Source: Nocardioides ferulae (lineage in GTDB: Bacteria; Actinomycetota; Actinomycetes; Propionibacteriales; Nocardioidaceae). From it: a DNA stretch of 64,000 nucleotides. The notes below the pieces were generated by a model. That model did no database searches and was not told the DNA's origin. It saw nothing but the letters and a program-made list of their open reading frames with translations. Where the stretch lies: NCBI RefSeq assembly GCF_003660455.1, contig NZ_QZVR01000026.1, positions 1 to 64,000 on the forward strand, written 5' to 3'. The translations under genes were made by a program, and so were the position numbers. Positions within the stretch are counted from its first letter, which is position 1, and each line of letters starts with the position of its first letter. Shown one piece after another: positions 26,356-35,840 of the stretch.

Positions 26356-28101
26356 TCACCAGGAGCCGCCGCCACCGCCGCCGCCACCGCCGCCGCCGGA
26401 GAACCCGCCGCCACCGGACGACGAGGAGCTCTGGGTGGCCTGGTAGGCCGACACGGCACTGGAGAGCGTGCTGCTGAAGTCGTTCACCATGGAGCCGACC
26501 ATCGCGCCGGTGTAGGCGCCGGCGTAGGAGTGCGCGAAGTACGACGGTCGGGGCGGCTCGGCGGCCATCTCGGTGCGGTACTTCTCGGCCCACTCGTCGG
26601 CGCAGCCGAAGGCGACCGCCCAGGGGATGTACTTGGTGTAGAGCTCCTCGCGGCCGGAGAAGTCGAAGCGCTGCACGCTCGAGGGGGTGGAGAGCACCCG
26701 GCGGAACCCGCCGGCCCGCGACCACAGCTCGCGCGCGGCGGGGGTGCGCTTGGTGGCCGCGCCGGTCTTCAGCAGCGGCAGGGCGCAGACCGCGAACGCG
26801 CCCGGCACCAGCCCCACCATCGTCATCGAGAACGGGTTCCAGATCAGCGCGGCACCCGCGGCGATGGCGGCCGCGATCACCAGGATGGCGCCGAAGGCCC
26901 CCAGCCCGGCGCTGACCACCAGCCCGGCCTCCTCGGCCCAGGCCTCGGTCTTCTCCTCGAAGGACTCCATCTCCTTCTTCAGCCGCTTGCCCGCCTCGAC
27001 GTCCTTCGGCGAGGCGACGAACGTGCTGCCCGGCCCCGAGAGCAGGTGGGCGACGCTGCCGGTGATCGGGTCGAGGCCGGCCCACCCCTGAGCACCGGCC
27101 TTGTCGGTGACCGTCCAGGCGTCGTCGGACTTGTCGAGGTCGATGGCACCGCGCTCGGCGGCGTACATCAGCGTGGCGACGTAGGTCTCCTCGTCGACGT
27201 CCTCCTCGAGCAGGTAGGTCACCTGGGCGGGCCCGACCCCGTCCGGCGGGGCGTACATCAGCGGGAAGCCGGGCTCGGTCTCCTTGGTGCGTGCGGCCAG
27301 GATCCAGCCGCCGATCGCCGCCAGCGCCGCCAGCAGCACCACGATCACCAGCAGCACCACGCTGGAGCCGAGCACCCGGTCGAAGCGCGCCGTCCACGGC
27401 AGCGTCTCGCCGGCCTCCGGTGTGGGGATGTCGAGGCCGACCTTCACGGTCACCGGGGTGTTCGGCGCCAGGTCGGTGGCCCGGACGGTGAGGGTGTCGG
27501 TGCCATCGCCGGCGACGTCGCAGCCACTGGTCTCGCCCACGCCGACCGCGCACCGGACCCCCTCGGCCGGTGCCGGCAGGTGCACGGTCAACGTCGCCCG
27601 GTCGATGGCCTGTCGCCAGCCGCTGGGGATCAGGTTCCAGTAGAGCTGGGTGTCGGCGCCGTCGGTGCCCGGCTCGAGGACGCCGTCGATGGTGTAGCCG
27701 ATGCGGTAGACGTGCTCGCCCCGGGCGACGGTCGAGTAGGGGTCGCCGATCTTGGCGGTGACCAGCCGGCCGTGGTCCTCCTCGAGGACCTCGAACTCCA
27801 CCGGGCCGCCGTCCATCGTCACCTCGATGTCCTCGGGCGTACGGCGGGCGTTCGGTGCGCTGGAGTCGGCTCTGTCGAAGAACCGGAAGATGCCGTGCTT
27901 GCCGGAGGGGAAGTCGACCGTGAGCGTCTCCTCGACCGTCAGGTCACCGTCCTCGTCGACGGTGAAGTCGGCGCGGTAGTCGATGATCCTGGTGGTCTCC
28001 GGGTCCTGGTCCTCGCTGCCGAGGTTCCAGAAGGCGGCCGGGAGGAACAGCAGCGCCGCCAGGACGGCGAGGCCGACAACGGTGGCCACCAGTCGCTTCA
28101 T
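26356..28101 (-). CDS. DUF2207 membrane protein with poly-glycine C-terminus
   Basis: The 581-residue protein has a signal or first membrane helix (about residues 5-27), an extracytoplasmic DUF2207 domain (YRADFTVDEDGDLTVEETLTV, GIFRFF), then membrane helices near residues 270 and 415-455. It ends in a glycine-rich tail (GGGGFSGGGGG, then SW) of about 25 residues, which is normal for this family. DUF2207/YciQ-like proteins commonly pair with LemA. The function is unknown, probably envelope-related. ATG 28101 is followed by a good signal sequence. Longer upstream frames run into the divergent promoter. Confidence 0.85.
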   Translation of the reverse strand: MKRLVATVVGLAVLAALLFLPAAFWNLGSEDQDPETTRIIDYRADFTVDEDGDLTVEETLTVDFPSGKHGIFRFFDRADSSAPNARRTPEDIEVTMDGGPVEFEVLEEDHGRLVTAKIGDPYSTVARGEHVYRIGYTIDGVLEPGTDGADTQLYWNLIPSGWRQAIDRATLTVHLPAPAEGVRCAVGVGETSGCDVAGDGTDTLTVRATDLAPNTPVTVKVGLDIPTPEAGETLPWTARFDRVLGSSVVLLVIVVLLAALAAIGGWILAARTKETEPGFPLMYAPPDGVGPAQVTYLLEEDVDEETYVATLMYAAERGAIDLDKSDDAWTVTDKAGAQGWAGLDPITGSVAHLLSGPGSTFVASPKDVEAGKRLKKEMESFEEKTEAWAEEAGLVVSAGLGAFGAILVIAAAIAAGAALIWNPFSMTMVGLVPGAFAVCALPLLKTGAATKRTPAARELWSRAGGFRRVLSTPSSVQRFDFSGREELYTKYIPWAVAFGCADEWAEKYRTEMAAEPPRPSYFAHSYAGAYTGAMVGSMVNDFSSTLSSAVSAYQATQSSSSSGGGGFSGGGGGGGGGGGSW

Positions 28102-28147
28102 GCTCCGCACGCTAGTGCGCGCGGCACCCGGGGCCGCCGTTAATGCA

Positions 28148-28211
28148 GGAACGGCGCCGGGGTGCACCTGGAGGAACCCGGAGGCACCCCGATGCACACC
28201 GGCGCCGTTCC
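28148..28211. promoter_or_regulatory. Compound 64-bp palindrome between the DUF2207 and BCCT genes
   Basis: GGAACGGCGCCGG (28148-28160) pairs perfectly with CCGGCGCCGTTCC (28199-28211). Nested inside, GGGGTGC (28159-28165) pairs with GCACCCC (28184-28190), giving a long two-tier hairpin with an 18-base loop. It sits 47 bases upstream of the DUF2207 start and about 105 bases upstream of the BCCT start, so it lies in the 5' region of both divergent genes. That excludes a simple terminator for either. Confidence 0.55.
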
Positions 28212-28315
28212 GGGCTGGACTGGACCGGTCACCGCAACGACGACGCACCGGGTAGGCCGCGCAGTTCCGGGTACCGGCTGCCGGCCCCGAACCCGACAAG
28301 ACGAGGAGGACCCGG

Positions 28316-30049
28316 GTGAGCAGCGACCAGCAGCACCCCCAGGTCGCCGTGGACGACCCGGCAGACCACCCAGCGACCGCGCCCGCCCAGCGCCGCTCCA
28401 GCATCTCCCCCAGTGTCCTCTGGCCCTCGCTCGCCGTGCTCGGCACCGCGGTCGCGCTCGCGATCGTCTTCCCCGACCGCACCGGCGAGGTGCTGGGCCG
28501 GATCCAGACCGACATCGTCGGCGGCTTCGGCTGGTACTACTCCCTGCTGGTGGCCGGGTTCGTGATCTTCGCGCTGTGGATGGGGCTGAGCCGGTTCGGA
28601 GACATCACGCTGGGTCTCGACGACGACGAGCCGGAGTTCAGCCTCCCCGTCTGGTTCGCGATGCTGTTCGCGGCCGGCATGGGCATCGGTCTCGTCTTCT
28701 GGGGCGCCGCGGAGCCGCTGACGTTCTTCGAGAGCCCCAAGCCGGGCGTCGCCGGCACCGATACCCAGCTCGCCCAGACCGCGATGTCGCAGGTCTACCT
28801 CCACTGGGGCTTCCACGCGTGGGCGATCTACGTCGTCGTGGGCCTGGCGCTCGCCTACGCCATCCATCGCAAGGGCCACCCGGTCTCGATCCGCTGGGCA
28901 CTGGAGCCGCTGATCGGCGACCGGGCCCGGGGCAGGCTGGGCGACGCCGTCGACATCGTCGCCGTCGTCGGCACCGTGGCCGGCGTGGCCACCTCCCTCG
29001 GCCTGGGCGTGCAGCAGATCTCCGCCGGCCTGGTCCACCTCGGGCTCTTCGACGAGGCGAGCGACCTGCTGATGGTCGGGGTGATCGCGGTGATCACCGC
29101 GATCGCGGTGTTCTCGGTGGTGACCGGCGTCGACAAGGGCATCAAGTGGCTGTCGAACACCAACCTGATCCTGGCCGGGGTCTTCATGGTGGCCGTCCTG
29201 GCGTTGGGGCCGACCCTGTTCCTGCTGCGGGAGTTCGTCCAGAGCATCGGCGTCTACCTGCGCGACGTGGTGCCGATGACCTTCAACACCAGCGCCTTCA
29301 CCGGCGCCGAGGGTCAGGCCTGGCAGGCTTCGTGGACCACCTTCTACTGGGGCTGGTGGATCTCGTGGGCGCCGTTCGTGGGCGTCTTCATCGCGCGGAT
29401 CTCCCGCGGCCGCACGATCCGGCAGTTCGTCGCCGGGGTGCTGCTCGTGCCGACGCTGGTGACGTTCCTGTGGTTCTCGGTGTTCGGCGGCAGCGCCATC
29501 CACCGCGAGCTGTTCGGTGAGGGCGGTCTGGTCGGTGCCGACGGGTCGATCGTGTCCGAGAACGTGCTCTTCGACCTCGTCGGCGACCTGCCGCTCGGCG
29601 GGCTGCTGTCGGGGGTGGCCATCGTGCTGGTCGTGATCTTCTTCGTGACCTCGTCCGACTCCGGGTCGCTGGTCGTCGACATGATCGCCTCGGGCGGAGA
29701 GCTCGACCCGCCCAAGTGGAGCAGGATCATGTGGGCCTGCCTCGCGGGTGCGCTCGCGATCGGTCTGCTGCTGGCCGGTGGCCTGGTCGCCCTCCAGACC
29801 GGCGCGATCATCACGGCCCTGCCGTTCAGCTTCGTGATGGTGGGGATGTGCCTGGCCACCTATCGGGCGGTCTCAGGGGAGCACCGGCTGCTGCTGCGCG
29901 CCGAGCGCCGTCAGCGCCGCGAGGAGCTCAGCGCCGAGGTGGGGCAGGACGTGACCGGCCGGCTCACCCGCGACTTCGACGAGCACTTCGGCGAGCACGT
30001 CGATCGTCACGTCACCCGGATCCTGCACCGGCGCCGTCGCGGCGAGTGA
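28316..30049 (+). CDS. BCCT family transporter (betaine/choline/carnitine type)
   Basis: The 577-residue membrane protein has about 12 transmembrane helices and the BCCT signatures GMGIGLVFWGAAEPLTFF and the tryptophan-rich WTTFYWGWWISWAPFVGVFIARISRGRTIRQF. The family takes up quaternary ammonium osmolytes with Na+ or H+. A charged C-terminal tail of about 60 residues could act as an osmosensor, as in BetP. GTG 28316 follows GAGGAGG at good spacing. It is monocistronic. The upstream compound palindrome may regulate it. The substrate cannot be told from sequence. Confidence 0.9.
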   Translation: MSSDQQHPQVAVDDPADHPATAPAQRRSSISPSVLWPSLAVLGTAVALAIVFPDRTGEVLGRIQTDIVGGFGWYYSLLVAGFVIFALWMGLSRFGDITLGLDDDEPEFSLPVWFAMLFAAGMGIGLVFWGAAEPLTFFESPKPGVAGTDTQLAQTAMSQVYLHWGFHAWAIYVVVGLALAYAIHRKGHPVSIRWALEPLIGDRARGRLGDAVDIVAVVGTVAGVATSLGLGVQQISAGLVHLGLFDEASDLLMVGVIAVITAIAVFSVVTGVDKGIKWLSNTNLILAGVFMVAVLALGPTLFLLREFVQSIGVYLRDVVPMTFNTSAFTGAEGQAWQASWTTFYWGWWISWAPFVGVFIARISRGRTIRQFVAGVLLVPTLVTFLWFSVFGGSAIHRELFGEGGLVGADGSIVSENVLFDLVGDLPLGGLLSGVAIVLVVIFFVTSSDSGSLVVDMIASGGELDPPKWSRIMWACLAGALAIGLLLAGGLVALQTGAIITALPFSFVMVGMCLATYRAVSGEHRLLLRAERRQRREELSAEVGQDVTGRLTRDFDEHFGEHVDRHVTRILHRRRRGE

Positions 30050-30068
30050 CGGCGCCGGCGCGGGCGGA

Positions 30069-30854
30069 TCAGTCGTCGCCGCGGCGCACCCACCGCCACA
30101 CCAGCAGCAGCACCAGCAGGGTGCCGAGGCCCTGCTTCCAGTAGGTGCGGGCCAGCACCGGCAGCACAGTCGCCCCGAGGTCCATGTGGTCGGCGGAGGG
30201 ACGCGGCGGGGGCGGCGCCGCCGAGGCGACGCGCTCGGACGGCGAGGGGCCGCGCGGGCCCGGGATCGAGGTCACCGGCGCGACCTCGTCGGCGGCGGGG
30301 GTCTCGGCGGACTCGGCCGCCGGACCGGGCTCGGCCGCCGGACCGGGCTCGGCCGCCGGACCGGACTCGGCCGCCGGACCGGACTCGGCCGCCGGACCGG
30401 ACTCCGGCTCTCCCAGCCGCTGCTCGAGACAGTCCATGAACTGCCCCAGCAGCTTGTCGGAGACGTCCTGCATGACCCCTCGTCCGAACTGCGCCGGCTT
30501 GCCGGTGATCGCCAGGTCGGTGAGCACCTCGACGTCGGTGGCACCGCCGTCGCCGGACGGCGTCATCGTCAAGGTGACGTGGGCGCCCGCGGTGCCGTTG
30601 CCGCGCTTGTCCTTGCCCTTGGCCTCGACCTTGAACCGGTGCCCGGCCTCGTCCTTCTCCAGGAACGTGCCGGTGCCGTTGTAGACCAGCGCGATCGGCC
30701 CGAGCTTGACCTTCACCGAGCCCGAGAAGGTCTCGCCGTCGACCGAGGTGACCTGGGCTCCCGGGAAGCACTCGGCCACCGACGCGATGTCGTTGAAGTG
30801 CGCCCAGGCCTCCTCGACGCCGGTGGGGACCGTGAAGCGATGGGTCAGCTCCAC
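30069..30854 (-). CDS. coxG: CoxG-like SRPBCC protein with membrane anchor
   Basis: The 261-residue protein begins with an SRPBCC (CoxG, DUF1857-like) domain of about 150 residues (VPTGVEEAWAHFNDIASVAECFPGAQV). Next is a Glu/Ser/Gly/Pro/Ala-rich linker made of near-identical six-residue repeats, and then a C-terminal transmembrane helix (GTLLVLLLVWRWV). In Oligotropha, CoxG recruits CO dehydrogenase to the cytoplasmic membrane. Here it is the last gene of a coxS-L-M-G block, 7 bases after coxM. The linker would let the SRPBCC head reach out from the membrane. Confidence 0.85.
   Translation of the reverse strand: MELTHRFTVPTGVEEAWAHFNDIASVAECFPGAQVTSVDGETFSGSVKVKLGPIALVYNGTGTFLEKDEAGHRFKVEAKGKDKRGNGTAGAHVTLTMTPSGDGGATDVEVLTDLAITGKPAQFGRGVMQDVSDKLLGQFMDCLEQRLGEPESGPAAESGPAAESGPAAEPGPAAEPGPAAESAETPAADEVAPVTSIPGPRGPSPSERVASAAPPPPRPSADHMDLGATVLPVLARTYWKQGLGTLLVLLLVWRWVRRGDD
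30310..30399 (-). repeat. Five 18-bp tandem repeats inside coxG
   Basis: Five consecutive 18-base units (GRCTCGGCCGCCGGACCG on the plus strand) encode alternating ESGPAA and EPGPAA on the minus strand. Because units are multiples of three and nearly identical, copy-number change by slippage would lengthen or shorten the CoxG linker without a frameshift. Confidence 0.85.
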
Positions 30855-30861
30855 GGGCGCC

Positions 30862-31716
30862 TCACGCTCCCGCGGCGGCCAGCACCGCGCGGCGGGTGAC
30901 CACGGTCGCCAGGTGCCGGCGGTAGTCGGCGTCGCCGTTGAGGTCGGACGGCGGGCTGGTGCCGTCGGCGGCCCGCGCGGCGGCGGCGCGCACGGCGTCC
31001 TCGCTGGCCGGCTGCCCGACCAGCGCCTCCTCCACCGCCCGCGCCCGCAAGGGTGTGTTGCCCATGTTGGTCAGCCCGACCCGGGCCTCCGCGATCGTGC
31101 CTCCCTCGACGCGCACGGCGGCCGCCACCGCCACGATCGGCCACTGGTGCGCCACCCGCACGAACTTCTCGTAGTGGGCCCCCCAGCCGGTGTGCTTGGG
31201 GATGCGCACCTCGGTGAGGATCTCGTCCTCGCCGATCGCGGTCTCGAACAGGTCGACGAAGAAGTCGTCGGCCGCGACCGTGCGGGTGCCCCCGCGCCCG
31301 GCGATCACGAACTGGGCGCCCAACGCCAGCGCGGGCGCCCCCAGGTCTCCCGCGGGGTCGGCGTGCGCGAGCGCACCGCCGAAGGTGCCCCGGTGCCGGA
31401 TCTGGGCATCGGCGAGGTGCTCGACCGCCTTCGGGATCAGCGCGGCGTGCTCGGCCAGCAACGGGTCCTTGCCGACGGCCGCGTGCGGCGTCATCGCGCC
31501 GATCACCACCGCGTCGCCGTCGTCGCGGACCCCCCTCAGGGCCTCGATCCGACCCAGGTCGATGACCAGCTCGGGGGCGTTGAGCCGCATCCGCAGCACT
31601 GGCAGCAGGCTCTGCCCGCCGGCCATGATCTTCGCGTCGTCGCCGTGCTCGGCGAGCGCGGCCAGCGCCTCCTCGACCGTGGTCGGGGCGAGGTAGTCGA
31701 ACTGGGTGGGGATCAC
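30862..31716 (-). CDS. coxM: FAD-binding medium subunit of a CO dehydrogenase-family enzyme
   Basis: The 284-residue flavoprotein has the two FAD-contacting loops of the family, AGGQSLLP (about residue 33) and the GGALAHADPAGD region (about 113), plus the CO dehydrogenase flavoprotein C-terminal domain. It would pass electrons from the 2Fe-2S subunit to an acceptor. GTG 31716 overlaps the coxL stop by 4 bases and has AAGGAGG upstream, which fixes the start. Confidence 0.9.
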   Translation of the reverse strand: MIPTQFDYLAPTTVEEALAALAEHGDDAKIMAGGQSLLPVLRMRLNAPELVIDLGRIEALRGVRDDGDAVVIGAMTPHAAVGKDPLLAEHAALIPKAVEHLADAQIRHRGTFGGALAHADPAGDLGAPALALGAQFVIAGRGGTRTVAADDFFVDLFETAIGEDEILTEVRIPKHTGWGAHYEKFVRVAHQWPIVAVAAAVRVEGGTIAEARVGLTNMGNTPLRARAVEEALVGQPASEDAVRAAAARAADGTSPPSDLNGDADYRRHLATVVTRRAVLAAAGA

Positions 31717-34192
31717 TGCAGGCCTCCTTGGGTGCTGCTCGCGCCGGGTGTCTCCTGGTTGCCCGCGGCACCACCGGCCTCGAAGTGCGGCATCGCCGCC
31801 CCTTCGGTCGTGCCGCCGGAGCCGGCCGCGTTGATCGCGCGCCACACGCGTTCGGGCGTGCACGGCATCGTGATGTCGTCGACGCCGAGGTGCCGCACCG
31901 CGTCGACCACGGCGTTGACCACCGCCGGGGTGGAGGCGATCGTGCCGGCCTCGCCGACGCCCTTGGTGCCGAGCGTGTTGGTGGTGGCCGGCGAGGTGGT
32001 GTGGTCGATCTCGAAGCTGATCGTGTCGGCCGCGGTCGGCAGCAGATAGTCGACGAAGGAGCCGGACACCAGCGTCCCGGCGTCGTCGTACACCGCCTCC
32101 TCCCACAGCGCCTGCGCGATGCCCTGCACCAGCCCGCCGTGCACCTGGCCGGACACGATCAGCGGGTTGATGATGTTGCCGATGTCGTCGACGCAGGTGT
32201 ACTTGCGCATCCGCACCTGACCGGTCTCGGTGTCGACCTCCATCGCGCACAGGTGGGTGCCGTGCGGATAGTTGAAGTTCACCGGGTCGAAGGTCGCGTC
32301 GGAGTCGAGCGAGGGCTCCACCCCGTCCGGCAGGTTGTGGGCGGTGAAGACGGCGGTGGCGAGCTCGCCGATGCCGACGCCCTGGTCGGTGCCGCGCACG
32401 GTGAACCGGCCGCCCGCGAACTCCAGGTCGTCGACCGACGCCTCGAGCAGGTGCGCCGCGATCGGGCGGGCCTTCTCGATCACCTTGTCGGCCGCCCGCA
32501 CCACGGCCTCGCCGCCGACGACCAGCGACCGCGAGCCGTAGGTGTCCAGGCCCTTGTGCGAGATCTGCGTGTCGCCGTGCAGGATCTCGACGTCCTCGAA
32601 CGGTACGCCGAGCCGGTCGGCCACGATCTGGCTGAACGCCGTCTCGTGCCCCTGGCCGTGCGGGGAGACGCCCACCGCGACCTCGACCTTGCCGGTGGCG
32701 GTCATCCGGACCGAGGCGTGCTCCCAGCCGCCCGCGCCGTAGTCGAGCTGGCCGAGCACCCGCGACGGGGCCAGGCCGCACATCTCGGTGAACGTGGAGA
32801 CGCCGATCCCGAGCTGGACGGTGTCGCCCGCCTCCCGGCGCCGACGCTGCTCGGCCCGCAGCTCGTCGTACCCGAAGAGCTCCTTGGCCCGGGCCGTCGC
32901 CGCCTCGTAGTTGCCGGAGTCGTACTCCAGCCCGGCGACCGTGGTGAACGGGAACTCCTCGTGGGTGATCCAGTTCTTCTCCCGGATCTCGAGCGGGTCG
33001 ACGCCCAGCTCGGCCGCCAGCTCGGTCATCATCCGCTCGATCGCGAACGTGGCCTCCGGCCGGCCGGCACCGCGGTAGGCGTCGGTCCAGGTCTTGTTGG
33101 TCAGCACCGTCTGGCAGTTGAACTGGTAGGCGGGGAACTTGTAGATCGCGTTGAACATGAACGCGCCCAGCACCGGCACGCCGCCGCCGACCAGCGAGAC
33201 GTAGGCGCCGAGGTCGGCGAGCAGCTCGACCTTGAACCCGGTGACGGTGCCGTCCTTCTCGGCCGACAGGGTCAGCTTCTGCCACTGGTCGCGACCGTGG
33301 TGGCCGCTGAGCAGCGACTCGCTGCGGGTCTCGGTGTACTTCACCGGCTTGCCCAGGCGCCGGGCCACCGCCCAGGCGATCCACTCCTCCGGGGTGGTCT
33401 GCAGCTTGCCGCCGAAGCCACCGCCGACGTCGGGGGCGATCACCCGGATCTTGGACTCCGGCACTCCCGTGGTCGCCGCGAGCGCGAACCGCAGGATGTG
33501 CGGGATCTGGGTGGCCGACCACATGGTCAGCTGCTCCCCGGTCGGGTCGACGACGACCGAGCGTGGCTCCATGAACGCCGGGATCAGCCGCTGCTGGCGG
33601 TACTCCCGCTCGATCACGATGCCGTCGGTGCGCGCCTTCGCGATCGCCTCGTCGACGTTGCCGCCGGTGCCGGCCTCGGCGGAGTCGAAGCGCCACAGTG
33701 CCGACTTGTTCGTGCCGAGGTCGGGGTGGGCCAGCACCTCGTCGGCGGCGGCGGCCTTCAGGTCGAGCGCGGCGGGCAGCTCGTCGTAGTCGACGTCGAC
33801 CAGCTCGGCGGCGTCGCGCGCCTCGGCTGCGCTGCGGGCCACGACCACCGCGACCACCTCGCCGGCGAACGCCACCCGGTCGGTGGGCATCGGCGAGTGC
33901 ACCGGCGCCACCTGGTCGGGGGTGATCGGCCAGGCGTTGATGTTGACGCCGAGCGACTCGCCGAAGTCGGCGCCGGTGAACACCCCGACCACGTTGGTCG
34001 CCTGCTTGGCCGCCGAGGTGTCGATGGCCGTGATCCGGGCGTGGGCGAACGGGCTGCGCACCATCGCCAGGTGCAGCATGCCCGGGAGCACGATGTTGTC
34101 GGTCCAGCGGGTGCGGCCGGTGATCAGCCGCTGGTCCTCCTTGCGGCGCCGGTCGCGGCCGATCTCGGCGGCGGGGCGCTCCTGGGTCGCCG

Positions 34193-34196
<4 letters not shown>
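31713..34196 (-). CDS. coxL: Molybdopterin large subunit, CO dehydrogenase family (form II-type motif)
   Basis: The 827-residue catalytic subunit of a molybdenum hydroxylase has GGGFGGK, the MPT-contacting CTPERVWRAI near the C-terminus, and the late GVGEAG with the catalytic Glu. Its active-site loop reads AYRGAGR. Form I CO dehydrogenases have AYXCSFR with the copper-binding Cys, so this is the form II type, whose substrate is often not CO. CO, aldehydes or N-heterocycles remain possible. ATG 34196 overlaps the coxS stop by 4 bases. The maturation genes at 38-43 kb support a functional Mo enzyme. Confidence 0.87.
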
Positions 34197-34702
<506 letters not shown>

Positions 34703-34783
34703 GACGCTCCTGTCGGCAGGGGTGTGACCCGGGTCACGCTAGGAGCGCAGGGTTGGGAGTTGGTTGGGGGCAGGCCGCCCCCG

Positions 34784-34909
34784 AGCGAGGGACGAGCTCG
34801 CGGGCGAGGCTGTCCCGGTCGAGCGAGCGGCGCGGCCGAGCCTGCGAGGGCGCGGCAGCGAGTCGAGACCAGCAGGCCGCGGCAGCGAGGGACGAGCTCG
34901 CGGGCGAGG
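34784..34909. repeat. Intergenic 26-bp direct repeat, exactly 100 bp apart
   Basis: The unit at 34784-34809, starting AGCGAGGGACGAGCTCGCG, recurs without a mismatch at 34884-34909. The core GAGCTCGCGGGCGAG is partly self-complementary, and GCGGCAGCGAG also occurs twice in between. Stretches of this style are common REP-like intergenic DNA in high-GC actinobacteria. It fills the gap between coxS and the SRPBCC gene, in which I see no coding sequence. Confidence 0.7.
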
Positions 34910-34970
34910 GTGCGGGGGTGAGCCGGAGACTTCCCTCCGTCGAGATACGAGGCCCTCCCGCGAGGCCGAG

Positions 34971-35489
34971 TCAGGTCAGCTCCGCGTACGCCGCCTCCAG
35001 CGGTGCCACGTCGACGTCGACCAGCGAGCCGTCGGCCCCGGTGTCGAGGCGCCGCTCGAGGGCGTCGAGGCAGACGTGGTAGCCGGCGGCGGTGCCGGCG
35101 AGCCCGGCGGGGCCGTCGAGGCTCTGGGCACCGAGCCAGGTGGTGAAGACCAGCCGGGTGCCGGCGGGGTCGGGGTGCAGCTCGAAGCGGAGCACGTCGG
35201 AGTCCCAGGTCAGCTCCCACAGCCGAGGCGGGTCGCAGGCGAGCACCCGGCCGGTGAGCACCGGCTGCTCGATGTCGTAGGCCGCGACGTGCTCGGGCCA
35301 GAACGGCAGCGTCAGCTCGGCGCCGGCGCGGCGCTCGCCCACGATGTCGGCGGGGAACCACGCGGCGAGGTGCTCGGACTCGGTCAGCGCGCGCCACACC
35401 GCCTCCGGCGGGTGGCGCAGCAGTCGTTCGAAGCGCAGGCCGCGCCGCTCGCCGTCGGCGAGCACGGCGCCCAGTCGGTCGGTGGTCAT
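34971..35489 (-). CDS. SRPBCC (AHSA1-type) protein
   Basis: The 172-residue protein has the AHSA1/SRPBCC pattern: FERLLRHPPEAVWRALTESEHLAAWFPADI at the start and LVFTTWLGAQSL later. Small ligand-binding proteins of this family are frequently encoded directly after an ArsR-type regulator, as here. ATG 35489 overlaps the regulator's stop by 4 bases. It is unrelated in detail to the CoxG SRPBCC domain. Confidence 0.85.
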   Translation of the reverse strand: MTTDRLGAVLADGERRGLRFERLLRHPPEAVWRALTESEHLAAWFPADIVGERRAGAELTLPFWPEHVAAYDIEQPVLTGRVLACDPPRLWELTWDSDVLRFELHPDPAGTRLVFTTWLGAQSLDGPAGLAGTAAGYHVCLDALERRLDTGADGSLVDVDVAPLEAAYAELT

Positions 35490-35821
35490 CGGTCCTCCAT
35501 CCGGTCGAGGTGGGTCTCCAGCCGGTCGAGACGCTCCGCCCAGGCCCGGCGGTAGGGCGCGAGCCATCGGTCGACCTCGCGCAGCGGCTCCGGCGCCACG
35601 GCGTAGATGCGGCGCGGCCCGTCGACCCGCACCCGCACCAGCTCGGCGTCGGCGAGCACCCGCAGGTGCTTCGACACGTTGGGCTGCGCGACGCCGAGCA
35701 GCCGCACGAGCTCGCCGACCGGGCGTTCGCCCTGGCGGAGCAGGTCGAGGATGTCGCGGCGGACCGGCTCGGCCAGGGCCGAGAAGGCGTCTCTCACCGT
35801 TCTATATTCGCAATCTGGCAT
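35486..35821 (-). CDS. ArsR-type winged-helix regulator
   Basis: The 111-residue regulator starts with FSALAEPVRRDILDLLRQGERPVGELVRLLGVAQPNVSKHLRVL, a clear ArsR/HTH_20 winged helix, with wing VDGPRRIYAV. It lacks the Cys metal-sensing motif, so it belongs to the non-metal group that typically controls its own SRPBCC partner. The region at 35812-35835 is unusually A/T-rich (TATATTCGCAATCTGGCATATG) and probably contains the promoter and operator. Confidence 0.88.
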   Translation of the reverse strand: MPDCEYRTVRDAFSALAEPVRRDILDLLRQGERPVGELVRLLGVAQPNVSKHLRVLADAELVRVRVDGPRRIYAVAPEPLREVDRWLAPYRRAWAERLDRLETHLDRMEDR

Positions 35822-35840
35822 ATGCCTGTCAAGGCATGGC

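Noticed and set aside
26356..26460. Frameshift suspected because of the poly-glycine end of the DUF2207 protein
   Set aside because: Glycine-rich tails ending in an aromatic residue are usual for this family, and the frame is continuous.
34703..34970. Possible small gene in the coxS-SRPBCC gap
   Set aside because: Frames there are driven by repeats, with no start, ribosome-binding site or recognisable product.
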